64,000 nt of DNA, from the NCBI GenBank assembly GCA_007922225.1, contig ML679958.1, positions 56,500,838-56,564,837 on the forward strand, in the 5' to 3' direction. The notes below the pieces were generated by a model, which saw only the letters and a list, made by a program, of their open reading frames with translations, was not told the DNA's origin and made no database searches. Each line of letters opens with the position of its first letter. The first letter of the stretch is position 1. This document shows positions 36,820 through 47,704 of the stretch, in pieces. The DNA comes from Emydura subglobosa (lineage: Eukaryota > Chordata > Testudines > Chelidae). The position numbers and the translations under genes are program-made.

Positions 36820-37464
36820 TGTAGAATGGACAAACCCAGCAAACCCGGGGCGCTCTGGTCTATACGGGGTGGGCATCCTCCGGAAGGAAACAACCCGGCA
36901 GGAGCAGGCGGCTGGAGCAGTCGCACGGTGCCCACACTGAGGAATGGGTACAGCCCAGACGATTCTTAAACCGGTTTCTGTTGCGTGTAATCAATCCCCT
37001 GCTGCCTGATCACCTAGTGCAGGGCCGCGCGTGACAGCCAGCGGCGGCAGCAGTAGCAGGGACCGTGTCATGCGGAGCCGGGCTGGGGAATCGCCACCGG
37101 GAATTTGCCAGCCACCGGGGCACGGGCTGAGGGACGGATCCCAGCGCTCCTCAAGTCAGGAGCCGAACCCCCCCTTGACTTCAAGGGGGCAAGACCTTAG
37201 GCTTCACGCTGGAAACGAGGCGATGTATTTAGGTCACCAGAAACCAGCGTAGCAGAACTGAGCCGCGCTTTGCATTGGAGCCCGTTCTCCGCAGTCAAAC
37301 TCTCGGCGCTGCGCGGCCAACACCTTTCCCGGGGGAGCCTAGAAGGAAGGGAGGGAGGAGGGCTTGGTGCAACCGGAGCCCTAGCGGGGGGCAAGAGGGA
37401 GCCGCTCGCTCCGGCTCCCGCTGGCTGCGATCCTGAGGCGGCAGTGACGGCAAAAGCTGCGGCT

Positions 37465-37469
37465 ATTGG
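37465..37469 (-). promoter_or_regulatory. Inverted CCAAT box
   Basis: ATTGG, the NF-Y core on the minus strand, lies 8 bp before the CArG box. This is the usual proximal position if transcription starts near 37510-37550. Confidence 0.45.
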
Positions 37470-37476
37470 TTCAACT

Positions 37477-37486
37477 CCATATATGG
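37477..37486 (+). promoter_or_regulatory. Perfect CArG box (SRF site), also TATA-like
   Basis: CCATATATGG matches the serum response factor consensus CC(A/T)6GG exactly and is embedded in otherwise GC-rich DNA. Its ATATAT core could also serve as a weak TATA element. An SRF site would suggest serum- or actin-responsive control of the distal promoter, in contrast to the TATA-less proximal island. The match is seen; function is inferred. Confidence 0.55.
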
Positions 37487-37737
37487 GATGACAGGAGGGT
37501 CATGTGGGCTGCGAGGCAGCTGCTGCAGCCGGATCCCTGGAGAGAGGGATCTGCGCTCCGGGCCCGCGGGAGCGACACAGGAGGCGGGTGGTGGGGTGGG
37601 GTGGGGTGGGAGGAGGCTGAGTGAAAAGAAACGGGTTAACAATGGGGGGGGGCGGGAGGGAGAAGGGAGCGCGGCGCAGAGGGGGAAGAGAGAACAGCGA
37701 AGCTGGTTAATTGCTACAAACGCAGCAGCCGGAGAAG

Positions 37738-37758
37738 CAGCAGCAGCAGCAGCAGCAG
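37738..37758 (+). repeat. (CAG)7 run in presumed 5' UTR
   Basis: Seven perfect CAG units lie 55 bp before the candidate ATG at 37814, in the presumed leader of the distal transcript. CAG/GCN runs in GC-rich leaders are often length-polymorphic. Confidence 0.85.
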
Positions 37759-37813
37759 CCGGCGGATCTCCCCAGCCTGGTTTTCCTCCGAGGGAGAGCC
37801 GTGCTGTGGGGTG

Positions 37814-37870
37814 ATGGAGCAGCATGGGTACCCTTCCTATAGCACCCGCAGCCCTGCATGGGAGGAACTG
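37814..37870 (+). CDS. Candidate alternative first exon of DGKH
   Basis: An ATG with G at -3 and G at +4 opens 19 codons (MEQHGYPSYSTRSPAWEEL) followed by GTAGGT, a good donor, in phase 0. It sits at the downstream edge of a CpG-rich promoter, 11 kb upstream of DGKH exon 1 on the same strand. Phase 0 allows an in-frame join either to the acceptor-like site at 48931 or directly to the exon after DGKH exon 1. Without splicing the frame runs on only to 38050. I do not recognise the peptide. No other plus-strand gene starts in the window, so assignment to DGKH rests on strand, distance and phase. It could instead belong to an unrelated or non-coding transcript. Confidence 0.45.
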
Positions 37871-40800
37871 GTAGGTACATGCACGCTCTGCACTGCACCG
37901 GCATTTCCCACTCGCCTGCCTGTCTGCCTGCCGCTATTGTTTAGCCAAGGGCTGGTGTTGTCATCTTTCCTCCTTGACCGTTTCCCCTTCACTTCTTCCC
38001 ACTCACTAGGGCTCGTCCCGGCTCTCTTTTTCTCTCTCTGCTATTATTAGTGCCCCTAAAGGTCTGTCGGGTTGCTCTTGGTCTTGCCTTCCGTGGGCAG
38101 TGGACTTCTTTTGCCTTTTTAGTTTCATTGGTTTGGTGGCAATCCTGCTCAGCTCGGCAACCTAGGCGTACAACTTTGTTGGCGGGGGAACGAGAGAGGA
38201 TTATTAAAATACAGTATAAGCAGTATTTTTATCCAGAGAAAGACGGGGGGAGACAGAGAGCGAGTCTTCTGATACGGGGGGTTATGTCCTGGAAACAATC
38301 TGAGTCTCAATCTACTTCAAAGGAAGCTCGTTCCTCTAAGGGGGTAAGATCGAAATAGTCCGGTTGATGGAGTTGGTTGAACTATTCTCTCAGCAAAACA
38401 TTCAGGGAGGAATGGCCTTTCCTTGCTGACGGCAAATATATGTGGTTACCCATGAAATGAGGATATTACACAAACTTGCAGGGAGGAAAGCTGTTGAACG
38501 AGGGCTTGTCTAGGCAAATCCTAGTCTCCCCTTCCAATCAAAGGAAATCATGCCGCAGCCACAACCTCTCGTTTAGATCCATTTCCCCTTTAAAATGTTA
38601 CCAGCTTCCCTTGCTGAGCCTTTCTGTATTGTGCAAAAACACGCACACAACGTGCAGCGAAGGATAAAAATAGGCTGGGGCTTAATCACTTGTGGGCTTT
38701 AATACGCTCTCAGGCTTTGAAGTCTGTGTTCTCTCTGACACATTGACCTGACACTGCATTTGAAATGGACGAAATGCAAGGCTATGCTGCAGCTGCGGGT
38801 GAGTTTGTGCCTGAAGGGCTGTGTGATTTCTTTCCAAGTTGAAGTGTCACTCAGGTGCTCTCCTTGCCCCTGCTTGCGTCTCCACCGCCCGTGCAAATTT
38901 CACTTTGTTTTGTTGTCGGTTTTGTACAGATGGTCCAGGATAAGGATATTTTTCGGCTGGTTGTTTCTGCATTTGCATTTTCAAGAGTGCAGTAGTCTTA
39001 CCCTGTATCTCTCTGAAGAAACCCATAGTGAATTAAATTTAATTCTAAACAGTTAAGATTCGTCAGCCTTACCTTTGTTCTGTTGCTCTAGAGTGCTTTG
39101 CCTTTAACCCCTGGATATTTTTGTCCGTTTGTTTGTATTGTTTGAAAGTTCAGTGCCCTCCAAACATTCCCTACACAGATTCCCCAAATTCTACTTGAGA
39201 AGCTGCTTTGATAGCGAAAACAACTGCACGCATTTTTCAATAACATGTAGCCGACACTGAAACAATCAAGCAAACGTGAAAGGAAATCTCTTATTTTTGC
39301 CTGCTTAAGATATTAGCTATCGTGGGAGGAAAACGGAGAAACTGGTTCCCATTTAATATGTTATTTTATTAAACTATAATATTTACATCGAAGGCCACCA
39401 TCTAAAACTTAGCTGAAACTCAGGATACAAAGCAAATTCAGTCACACAGGTTGGAAATCCTAGCGGTCTGGCTGAAGGATTCAGACACGTTACCTTCTGA
39501 CATACAGTGACTTGAATAAACAAGGAACAAAACTGCTCTGTTACCCCTTTCGTTATGGGCAAGATTTGCCCTTATACCTGTCTTTAACATTTAATTTCTG
39601 TATTATAAGAGCAAACAAATGAATACATAGTTTTAAAGTTACCTGCTTTAGTGATGCTTTTAGCAAAACTGTAACCTATTAGAACACAGGTGGTTTTTTT
39701 TAACTTAGCCAGTCTGTGGTTACATCTTTTCAGTAAGAGCCACATCACTATTATTGCATCAATGATCTATATCTGGCTTTCTATTTAAAAAAAAAATTCA
39801 CAGAGGAAATTGCAGCATGGAAAATTAGAAAGTGCACAGACCCTGAAAAAACCATAGAGAAGGACAAACATTCTAGCGGAAGCTACTTCATTTTTTTGCC
39901 GTTTCCAGATTTGTATATATTAATTACCCATTCCAGTTGTCTGCAGTTACATGGAATGGCTATTCCTATGTTTCTCTGTGAACTACCAAAAATTTATGTG
40001 GAATGGAAAATACAAGTTCACCTGCTTCTAAAATCAGGGCTGTTCATGTGTAAAATTTCAAACTTCAGTGCAATTATTTTCTGTATTTAAGGTGCACTTT
40101 TACAATGGAAAAACTCCCACTGACTTCAGCCAGAGCTTGATCAAGCCTTTACTAATTTCAAATATGTAGAAGTAACACACAAGAATATGATGCCCAGTCC
40201 TGCAGTCCTCATACAGAGATTCAATTGTTTTGTTTGTGTTAAGCTTGAAGGATCAGCCAATTTATGCATACTTAAATTAGAAATATACACAATGTGTGTT
40301 ACACATGGTTGGTAAAACTAAGGAATCTAGAATCAAGTATTGACTTAATGCTGGCCACCTATGATATGTAGATTTGCTCTTCTGTCGGATGTTCATTCTC
40401 ATGTGACATAAGAGCTGGTACTTTTCAAAATACTGCCTTTGTCTTGGCTCATACTGCCTTTTTCATAGTATTCCATACCTCTTCATCTAGAAGTATACTG
40501 AAGTGCTTGTGTAGCCTGTACTTTAGGAAGCCACCTCAGCCACCACTGTGGTAAAAATTCTGTAGCCATTCTGTTCCACAGCAGCATATAGGTGTATGGT
40601 TATATTTTGCTTTGTGGTTTTTTTATTATTAAGGAGGTCGTGTGGAGAATAACAGACAGATAGAATAAAAAAATTCAGACAGGCAGCACATAATCACCTG
40701 AGCTGAAATTAATTTTCTCCAGATATGAAGTCCAGTTAAACAATTGTACTTAGCACTTATATACAAACAGTAATCTTCACAGTTAGAAATGGTTTAATAA

Positions 40801-42418
40801 TACTTATTAAATAATAAGATGAACAATGCTTTATTAATCTAATAGCATTATTTGACCAGCTCCTCTCAGAACAGCCTGTGAGGTGAATAAGTATTATTAT
40901 CCTCACTTTACAGATGGAAAACTGAGCCAGAAAGGTGAGGTTACTTGCCCAAAATCACGAGAATCAACATGAGAGCTGGAGTTCTTTTCTCATGTTTCTG
41001 TGATCAAATCATATTTTCTCCCAGAGAAAATTATAATATCTAACACTTTTATTGTAGATGGGGTTTTGTCATGCTGCTCCTATTGACAATATTCAAAGTT
41101 GTACAGCTAAAATCTCTGTGTTTAAAAACAATGAAGGTGATTTGCCCAGCCCTTTGTTGTTCCTTAAATATGAAGAAGCTGAACTTCAGCTGGTGAAAAC
41201 GGTCATAACTCCATTGACTTCAATGGCACTATGCTAGATTTCACCACTTGAGGATCTGCACTGAAATGTTCACATTTTACTTTATTCTCTCCACCAATCT
41301 TCATCTGCTTTAGTTCTGATTAAAGTGTTTACGACTATTACAAATAGTATGAAATGTCAATATAGGTTAAACAGAAAATAAGAATAAAACATATCTAATT
41401 ATATATATACATTTATAAGTACATATAAATGTTTCACCATGCACCATGAACCCAATTCAACTCACAGCAAAGTCAGTGTTATTCATTCATTCATTCTACT
41501 GTAGTTAATGGTCAAATTCACGGTTGGCTATAACATGATGTATATATCGCAACTTGAGAATTTCTTATACCAAATCTGACTTAAATCAGTTTATCTTATA
41601 ATTTAAATTAATAACAAAGGTATAATTGTAGTAGTTTTGCAAGAAGAAACTGTCATCCTCAAATGAGGCAACTATCATTGGCAGTTTTGTCTGTATGAGG
41701 ACTGTGGCCCTGATTATGTAGATTAGTGCCTTTCTAAAGTAGAACCAGTAGAAACAATGACATTTTATACATTGACTCTGTACAGGCACAATATGTACTT
41801 CTACAATAAGAAATTTTTACATTCATATAAATGAACAGTTCAGGGTGATTAACATTTAGCGCTTATACAACTTTCTTCACCTTCAAAGCACTCTGCAAAC
41901 ATAACTTATTGCAGCATATAGAGCATATAATTACACAAACTTCCATTAAAAACTCTGAAGAAACCTTATTATGAATTATCTGTAATTATGGGCCGTATCC
42001 TGTCATTTGGACAGATCTAGACTGCTGCTACTATGATAAGCACAAAACACCCCCAGCAGTGTAGCTTTTTCCACACCATTCCCCAGCATTCACATTTTGT
42101 AAAGCTGATATTTGCATTAGGAGAGAAAAAAAAGTATTTTGTGGCAGTGCTGACAACTGACATCCTGTAGCTGCTAGGGCAGAGTCATGCATTGGCTCTG
42201 GAGAGTGAAGGAAGGCAATGGGGACAGCCTTCAGGTGAGTCATGAGATCCATATTTAAACACATCTAGTAACTATTACACAGTACAAGGAGCATCTAGGA
42301 CTATTGCTCAAGCTCACAGAGTGGTATGGCAGTCACTGGGGAGCTGCACTGCATTCCTGCACACTGGCTGTTTTCCTAGTCCTCCTGCACTTCATCCAAT
42401 TAGTTGGGGTTTCATAAA
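37871..42418 (+). other. Presumed first intron of the distal DGKH transcript (5' part)
   Basis: After the GTAGGT donor the sequence turns AT-rich with no convincing exon. Apart from the MIR-type SINE at 40862-40990 I see no clear repeat here; short open frames have no recognisable domain. The interval continues, with the insertions listed separately, to 48930. Confidence 0.5.
40862..40990 (+). mobile_element. MIR-type SINE
   Basis: CAGAACAGCCTGTGAGGTG, TATTATTATCCTCACTTTAC and GGTTACTTGCCCAAAATCAC follow the MIR core and 3' region in order. This is an old amniote SINE, here on the plus strand inside the presumed first intron. Confidence 0.8.
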
Positions 42419-43520
42419 CTCATAGCATTTTAAGGCCAGGTGGGACCATTAGATCATCTAATTGGATCGCCTGTATTTCACAGGCCATTAAATGTCACCA
42501 GTTTACTCTGCATTGAGCCCAATAACTTGTGTTTGGCTAAAGCATAATTTCCAGAAAGGCATCAAGTCTTGATTTCAAGACATTGAGAGATGGAGAATCC
42601 ACCACTTCCCTTAGTAGCTTTTTCCATTGGTTAATCACCCTCACTGTTAAATATATTATCCTTATTTCTAATTTGAATTTGTATGGCTTCAGCTCCCAGC
42701 CATTGGTTCTTTTACGCCTTTCTCTAATGCAGTGTTTCTCAATTAAATTTGGCCACGGAATCCTTTTGAACTCGATAAATAATTGTGGAACCCCCCAAAC
42801 TCTTAACAGTATTTTTATATATAGGGCCAAAAAAAATGTCGAAATAAGCAAATTATATACAAACAACTAGGTCAGCATTTCTCAATAAAATTTCCCTGCG
42901 GAGCCTACTCCATACCCTCCACCGAAAAATCCGTGACATCTTCCCTTTTTCGGCGGCGTGGAGAACAACTGCTCTCGGCAGCGCGATGTCACTTTCTCGT
43001 GGAACCCTAATAGTGTTCCCGCGGAACCCCAATTGAGAAACACTGCTCTAATGGGTTAATGACCCCTTGGATATTTTCTCCCCATGAAAGTACTTACACA
43101 CTGTAATCGAATCATCTCCAAATCTTTTTTATATGCTCAGCAGGTCGAGCTCCTTAAGTCTCTCCTTGTAAAGTATTTTCTCCATTCCCACATCTTTTTC
43201 TGCCCCTTTCTCATTTTTCAACATCCTTTAAAATATGGATATTGGAACTGGATGCAATATTCCTGTATCAGTCTCACCAATCACATACACAGAGCTAACA
43301 CCTTCCTGCTCCTTCTCACTAATCCGTTGTTTATATATACACAACACTTGCATTAGCCATTTTTGCCACAATGTCACACTGGGCACTCATGTTCAGTTGC
43401 TTGTCCAGTATGACCCCTAAATCCTTTTCAGAGTCCCCACTTTCCAGAGTGCAGTCTCCATTCTGTAGGTATGGAGTGCATTCCTTGTTTCTAGATGTAT
43501 AACTACATTTGGCTGGCTGC
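42419..43520 (-). mobile_element. CR1-type LINE 3' portion, split by a hAT element
   Basis: The plus strand opens with the reversed 3' end (AAACTCATAGCATTTTAAGG, then GTGGGACCATTAGATCATCT). The minus strand carries C-terminal ORF2 remnants at 42583-42700 (REVVDSPSLNVLKSRLD) and at 43331-43522 (DSEKDLGVILDKQLNMSAQC). The hAT element at 42730-43045 interrupts it. Confidence 0.75.
42730..43045. mobile_element. hAT element with perfect 8-bp duplication
   Basis: The termini are CAGTGTTTCTCAATT and AATTGAGAAACACTG. The target duplication CTCTAATG is identical at 42722-42729 and 43046-43053. Inside, at about 42873, a second left-end-like sequence (CAGCATTTCTCAATA) occurs, so the element is composite. 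No transposase is encoded. Confidence 0.93.
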
Positions 43521-44179
43521 AAGAAGCTGTCAGCAGTCTAATTAAATCCGTAGTCCTCTTGCACATGGTCTAGAGTCCACTAATCACAGGTTTCAGATGT
43601 GACAGAAGTGGGTTTTTTAACTTAAAAAAATCTGTCTAATATTGCAACTTTAATATGGTAAAATATTTTAAACCAATTGCTACATTATTAAATTCAAGAT
43701 GTATTTTTAAATAAATCACTGACTCTCCAAAAAGTGAAACTGGTTTGGAAAAAAAAAAAAGATTAGTATATTGATCTGGAAGATACTGATGCTATCGATT
43801 TAAAAATGTCAAAATTCCAGTGTGAGGTCTTGATCCTGGAAACACTTACACATATTCTTAACTTTCAACACCTAAGTGTTTACAGGGTCAGGGCCTAAAT
43901 TACATGCAACTAAATGCTACTTTAGAAAAAAAATCTAGGGCCTACTCCTATAAACACTTATTCAGGTGAGTTACTGTGCAGTCCCACTGAGTTAGAACAT
44001 ACAACCTCAAAGCTGTATACTTAGGTAACATGCAACCATGTGTCAGATTTGATATCTTAATGTGCCTTTTTCTGGTCAGGTCTTGTCCCTGTTTAGGCAC
44101 TTATCTTGCAGTGGTGCACCACATGGGAGCAGAAGTCCTCTTGTAAACTCTTTGTTGCAAGATATGTCATCTATTTTTG

Positions 44180-44245
44180 GTTTTGTACAGCACTGAGCAC
44201 AATGAGGCCCCAAACCTATAATACAAATAATAATATTCACATACA
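44180..44245 (+). repeat. Amniote SINE-like fragment
   Basis: TTGTACAGCACTGAGCACAA then ATGAGGCCCC and ATACAAATAATAATA match a dispersed family with other copies at 6405-6500, 46780-46885 and 60215-60300. Confidence 0.5.
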
Positions 44246-44259
44246 CAAATATTTGCAAG

Positions 44260-44420
44260 ATCAAGCCTCATGCTCGCAAATATGGGAACAAAGCCTATCC
44301 ACCTTACTCACGTGCGTTGTCCCAATAACTTCAATGAAGTGCTTCCTACTGTGAGACATTCCATTGACTTAAATTAGACTATTCACAGTAGTAAGCACTA
44401 ATGTAGTAGCAAATGTTTAT
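44260..44420. mobile_element. Palindromic miniature element
   Basis: AAGATCAAGCCTCATGCTCG at the left, CAATAACTTCAATGAAGTGC in the centre and TATATGATCAGGAT at the right follow the CCTGATCCTGCAAA palindrome family seen more clearly at 46160-46283. Confidence 0.45.
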
Positions 44421-44568
44421 ATGATCAGGATAATAGTTGCATGGAAGGTCACATGTATGTATCTGAATATTAACCAAACACACACATATTCAATTTCAAT
44501 ACACATTCCTAAAGGATATTCCTCAATTATTTGTAATGAGTCAGGGTCTGTTGCAGTTTGTCATCTCA

Positions 44569-44864
44569 GGCTATGTCTACACTCGAGGTCTTACAGCTGT
44601 ACCAAAGCAGCTGCGCTGCTGTAAGATCTTTCGGGTAGCCATTCTATGCCGAAAGGAGAGTGTTCTCCTGTCAACATAATTAAACCACCCTGAACAAGTG
44701 GCGCTAGTTTTGTTGGTGGGAGAAGCTCTATTGCTGACATAGCACTGTCCACACCAATGCTACAACCACACAAAGTTGGTGTAACTTATGTCACTATGGG
44801 GTGTGTTTTTTCATACCCATGAGCAGCATAAGTTATAGTGACAAAAGTGATAGTTTAGACAGCC
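44569..44864. mobile_element. Harbinger-like miniature element with TCA duplication
   Basis: It begins GGCTATGTCTACACTCG and ends TAGTTTAGACAGCC. TCA flanks both ends (44566-44568 and 44865-44867), fitting the TNA target of the group. The 296-bp body is non-coding. Confidence 0.78.
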
Positions 44865-44976
44865 TCATTATCATTGGTTTATAGAAAAGGAGATCCACAT
44901 ATGTTCCACTTTGGAGAAGAATGAAACATGGGCATATTCATCCTTTAGATTCTTTTGTTACCCACAATCAAAAGCA

Positions 44977-45090
44977 AAAACGAGAGTCCTGTAGCACTTT
45001 AAAGACTAACAAATTTAATTTCTGCAGGCATAAGCTTTCGTGGGCTGTAACCCACTTCATCAGACGTAAGGAATAGAAATCAGAGAGGAG

Positions 45091-45140
<50 letters not shown>

Positions 45141-45927
45141 CCAAGGATAGGTAACAACAATGGGGAAGGTAGATAAAAGCAAAGTCCATTCAGTTAGAGT
45201 AGTTGAGGCCTATTCACAACCATTGATTAGGAGGTGAGAATGTGTGAACAGTGACAATTACTTCTTGTAATGAGAGAACCATTCCAAGTCCTGATTCAGA
45301 CCCAGTTTGATTGTGTCAAGTTTGCAGATGATTTTTAGCTCAGCAGTTTCTCTTTGAAGTCTGTTTTTGAAGTTTTTTTGTAGAAGTATGGCAACTTTCA
45401 AGTCAGTGACAGAGTGTCCTGGGAGATTGAAGTGTTCTCCGACTGCTTTATGGATGTTCTTTTTTATGTCTGATTTGTATCCATTTATTCTTTTGTGTAG
45501 TGACAGTCCGGTTTGGCCAATGTACATGGCAGAGGGGCATTGTTGGCACATGATGTGCAGGTGAATGAGCCCCTTATGGTGTGGCTGATGTGGTTAGGAC
45601 CAATGATGGTGTCACTAGAGTTGATGTGTGGGCAGAGCTGGCAACGGGGTTTGTTGCAGGGGTAGGTACCTGGGTTGGTCTTCTTGTATGGTGTACGGTT
45701 GCTGGTGAGTATTTGCTTCAAGTTGGGGGCTGTCTGTAAGCAAAGATAGGAGGTATATATATATACATTTCCAAGCAGCCTATCTGATTTCTATTCCTTA
45801 CATCTGACGAAGTGGGTTACAGCCCACAAAAGCTTATGCCTGCAGAAATTAAATTTGTTAGTCTTTAAAGTGCTACAGGACTCTCGTTGTTTTTACTGTA
45901 TACAGACTAACACCTACCCCTCTGAAA
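44977..45927 (-). mobile_element. Penelope-like element with inverted terminal repeats
   Basis: The minus strand encodes a Cys-rich linker (CNKPRCQLC, within 45485-45721) and then a GIY-YIG endonuclease segment (YIGQTGLSLHKRI, 45258-45551). A frame break between them removes the first strand of the endonuclease fold. The two ends (about 44977-45085 and 45788-45905) are inverted copies of one repeat containing GCATAAGCTTTCGTGGGC. A 12-bp target duplication, CAATCRAAAGCA, flanks it (44965-44976 and 45928-45939, one mismatch). The reverse transcriptase is missing. The insertion is 5'-truncated but has clean borders. Confidence 0.9.
45092..45140. repeat. (TG)n/(TA)n microsatellite
   Basis: A GT run passes into a TA run, lying just inside the left terminal repeat of the Penelope-like element. 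Confidence 0.9.
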
Positions 45928-46159
45928 CAATCGAAAGCAATTAAGCTATGATGAAAAGTGCTATTCACAGCTAGTTATCATATCTGTGGTGTGGTGCTAA
46001 TGGCATGATTTGGCTTGTAAAGATAATTGTTCCAAGGAATGACACAGAAAATAACGTGCTAATTCCTTTAAAATATTTACAGTAGAATAAGGCACTATTT
46101 AAAATAAGCAAGGGTGACAGAATCTGACATAAGAGCCTTACACAACAACATGGAATCAA

Positions 46160-46283
46160 GGCCCTGATCCTGCAAAGATTTATGCAGTGCTTAATTTCAC
46201 ACACTTTGAGGAGTCCTATTGAAATGGGACACCTCACAGTGTGTGAAATTAAGCACATGAATAAGTGTTTGTAGGACTGGGGC
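46160..46283. mobile_element. Palindromic miniature (CCTGATCCTGCAAA family)
   Basis: The left half GGCCCTGATCCTGCAAAG and GTGCTTAATTTCACACAC is mirrored by GTGTGTGAAATTAAGCAC and GTAGGACTGGGGC on the right. The whole 124-bp unit can fold on itself. Further copies lie near 29590, 30690, 43826, 44260, 49910 and 57345. Confidence 0.75.
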
Positions 46284-46531
46284 TTTAACTTTGGTTTCCA
46301 TTTTGTTTCTGTAACATATTAATGATTTCTCAGATTTCTTCCTAGAAACATTAATGGAATTGTGGATGAAATATATATTTCTTTGCCTTATGATAATACA
46401 CAGACTGACAAACATTTGTGTGTTTTTGTTAAATGTAAAATACTTATCCTTATACACTGACTATATACCAACAGACCGCAAAGAATCTTTTTTAAAAAAA
46501 AAATCCCACAGCTGAAACACTGGCAGTGTGT

Positions 46532-46606
46532 CACAAAAGTTTGAGCTGCAGGACATGAAACTGCAGGACATGAAACACAAAAGTTTGAGCTGCAGGACAT
46601 GAAACT
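46532..46606 (+). repeat. Short tandem duplication (44-bp period)
   Basis: CACAAAAGTTTGAGCTGCAG followed by GACATGAAACT occurs at 46532 and again at 46576. The inner CTGCAGGACATGAAA is present a third time between them. Confidence 0.85.
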
Positions 46607-46779
46607 AAAAAGAGTGACAAGTAAAATATGCAAGTGAAGGAAACAACAGAAAAATGGCATTAGGAAGGTGGACAGACAATAGGAGAAAATAACTGGAGAC
46701 CTATCCTTGCAGTTGTGCAGTGTTTCAGGCACTTGGGAGGGGGGAACAAAATATATTAATAGTGTCCTATTATTTATTT

Positions 46780-46885
46780 GTATTATGGCAGTACCTAGGA
46801 GCCTCAATTATGGGCCACGACCTCATTATGCTAGGCATTGAACAAAGAACAAACAAGTCTCCACCCCAAAGAGTTTACAAGATAA
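46780..46885. repeat. Amniote SINE-like fragment
   Basis: GGCAGTACCTAGGAGCCTC, CATTATGCTAGGCATTGAAC and CAAAGAGTTTACAAGATAAG follow in the order of the dispersed family that also occurs at 44180 and 60215. Confidence 0.6.
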
Positions 46886-47132
46886 GGTTCAAACTTTAAA
46901 CTGAACCAATGCAACAAAAGTCTCTCCCATCCACAGCAAAGAGGTGTCATATTTTTAAATGCTTTCTACATTCTAATAACCCAATACCAAGCAATGTTTT
47001 TATACCTCAAAAAGGGAGGGAAAAAACCCTTAAAAAAACCCTCCATGAAGTCCACTGGTGACATCACTATTACTAATTTATATTAAATTGAAGGTGCTCA
47101 AATTTTACAGTGATGGGTAATATAAATCCTTA

Positions 47133-47380
47133 GGACTATGCTACACTAGAAAATTACACTAGGATAACTATGTTGGTTGTGTGGTTTTTAGACCTATATA
47201 TTTATACCATTATAGGCTCTAATGTGTATGCAGTTACACCAGTATAAAGGTGCTTTATGCTGGGATAGATTCTGCTTCTTGAGCCGGACCAAGTTATATC
47301 TGTGTAAAGCACTTTTATTTTGGTAAATAAATTCTGCAGCTTTGAAGCAGCAAAACTTTCTAATGTAGATAGATAAGCCC
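47133..47380. mobile_element. Harbinger-like miniature element
   Basis: It begins GGACTATGCTACACTAG, and the reverse complement of its right end is GGGCTTATCTATCTACATTAG. The internal TAGACCTATATATTTATACC and inverted TATACTG-type blocks are non-coding. Flanks TTA and TCA do not match exactly. Confidence 0.65.
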
Positions 47381-47497
47381 TCAAATAGACAGTGTTCATC
47401 TAGACATGCCATATTCGACTGCCATGAGGTCACTGACTTTGTCTTCACTGCAATAAAGGTGTATTTTTTAAAAACTAGAGATAGCCATCTTGATGTA

Positions 47498-47632
47498 AAT
47501 CCTAGTGGAGACAAGGCACAGGTAGTTTTTTACCTCAGTGTAGCTAGTTGAGGTCAACACTATACCTCCTACCCAGGGTCTACCTCCAGTAGCTACACTG
47601 AGAACTACCTGTGCCTTGTCTCCACTAGGATT
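47498..47632. repeat. Long hairpin of two inverted element ends
   Basis: The left arm 47498-47545 and the right arm 47591-47632 are reverse complements over about 40 bases (AATCCTAGTGGAGACAAGGC and on through the AGCTACACTGAG complement), differing by a short T-rich insertion. The loop is about 45 bp. It looks like two miniature-element ends in inverted orientation, or a foldback element. Confidence 0.8.
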
Positions 47633-47704
47633 GTACATCCAGATTAAAAAGTTTGGTGATGCAATGAAAGCATAGCCGCTGACATCTAGGGGAGCAGATT
47701 ATAT

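Larger units (their letters stand above)
36820..37810 (+). promoter_or_regulatory. Distal CpG-rich promoter upstream of DGKH
   Basis: CpG dinucleotides and GC-rich runs are dense from about 36820 to 37810, with no recognisable transposon in the stretch, unlike the other GC-rich patches in the window. It contains an inverted CCAAT box, a CArG box, GGGCGG-type boxes and a purine-rich leader leading to the ATG at 37814. Together these look like a genuine promoter plus about 300 bases of 5' UTR for a plus-strand transcript. Confidence 0.65.

Noticed and set aside
37488..37814. 108-codon frame ending at the distal ATG
   Set aside because: It begins inside the presumed core promoter, runs through the CAG repeat as poly-Ala and stops at TGATGG, overlapping the better start. 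It reads as leader sequence.
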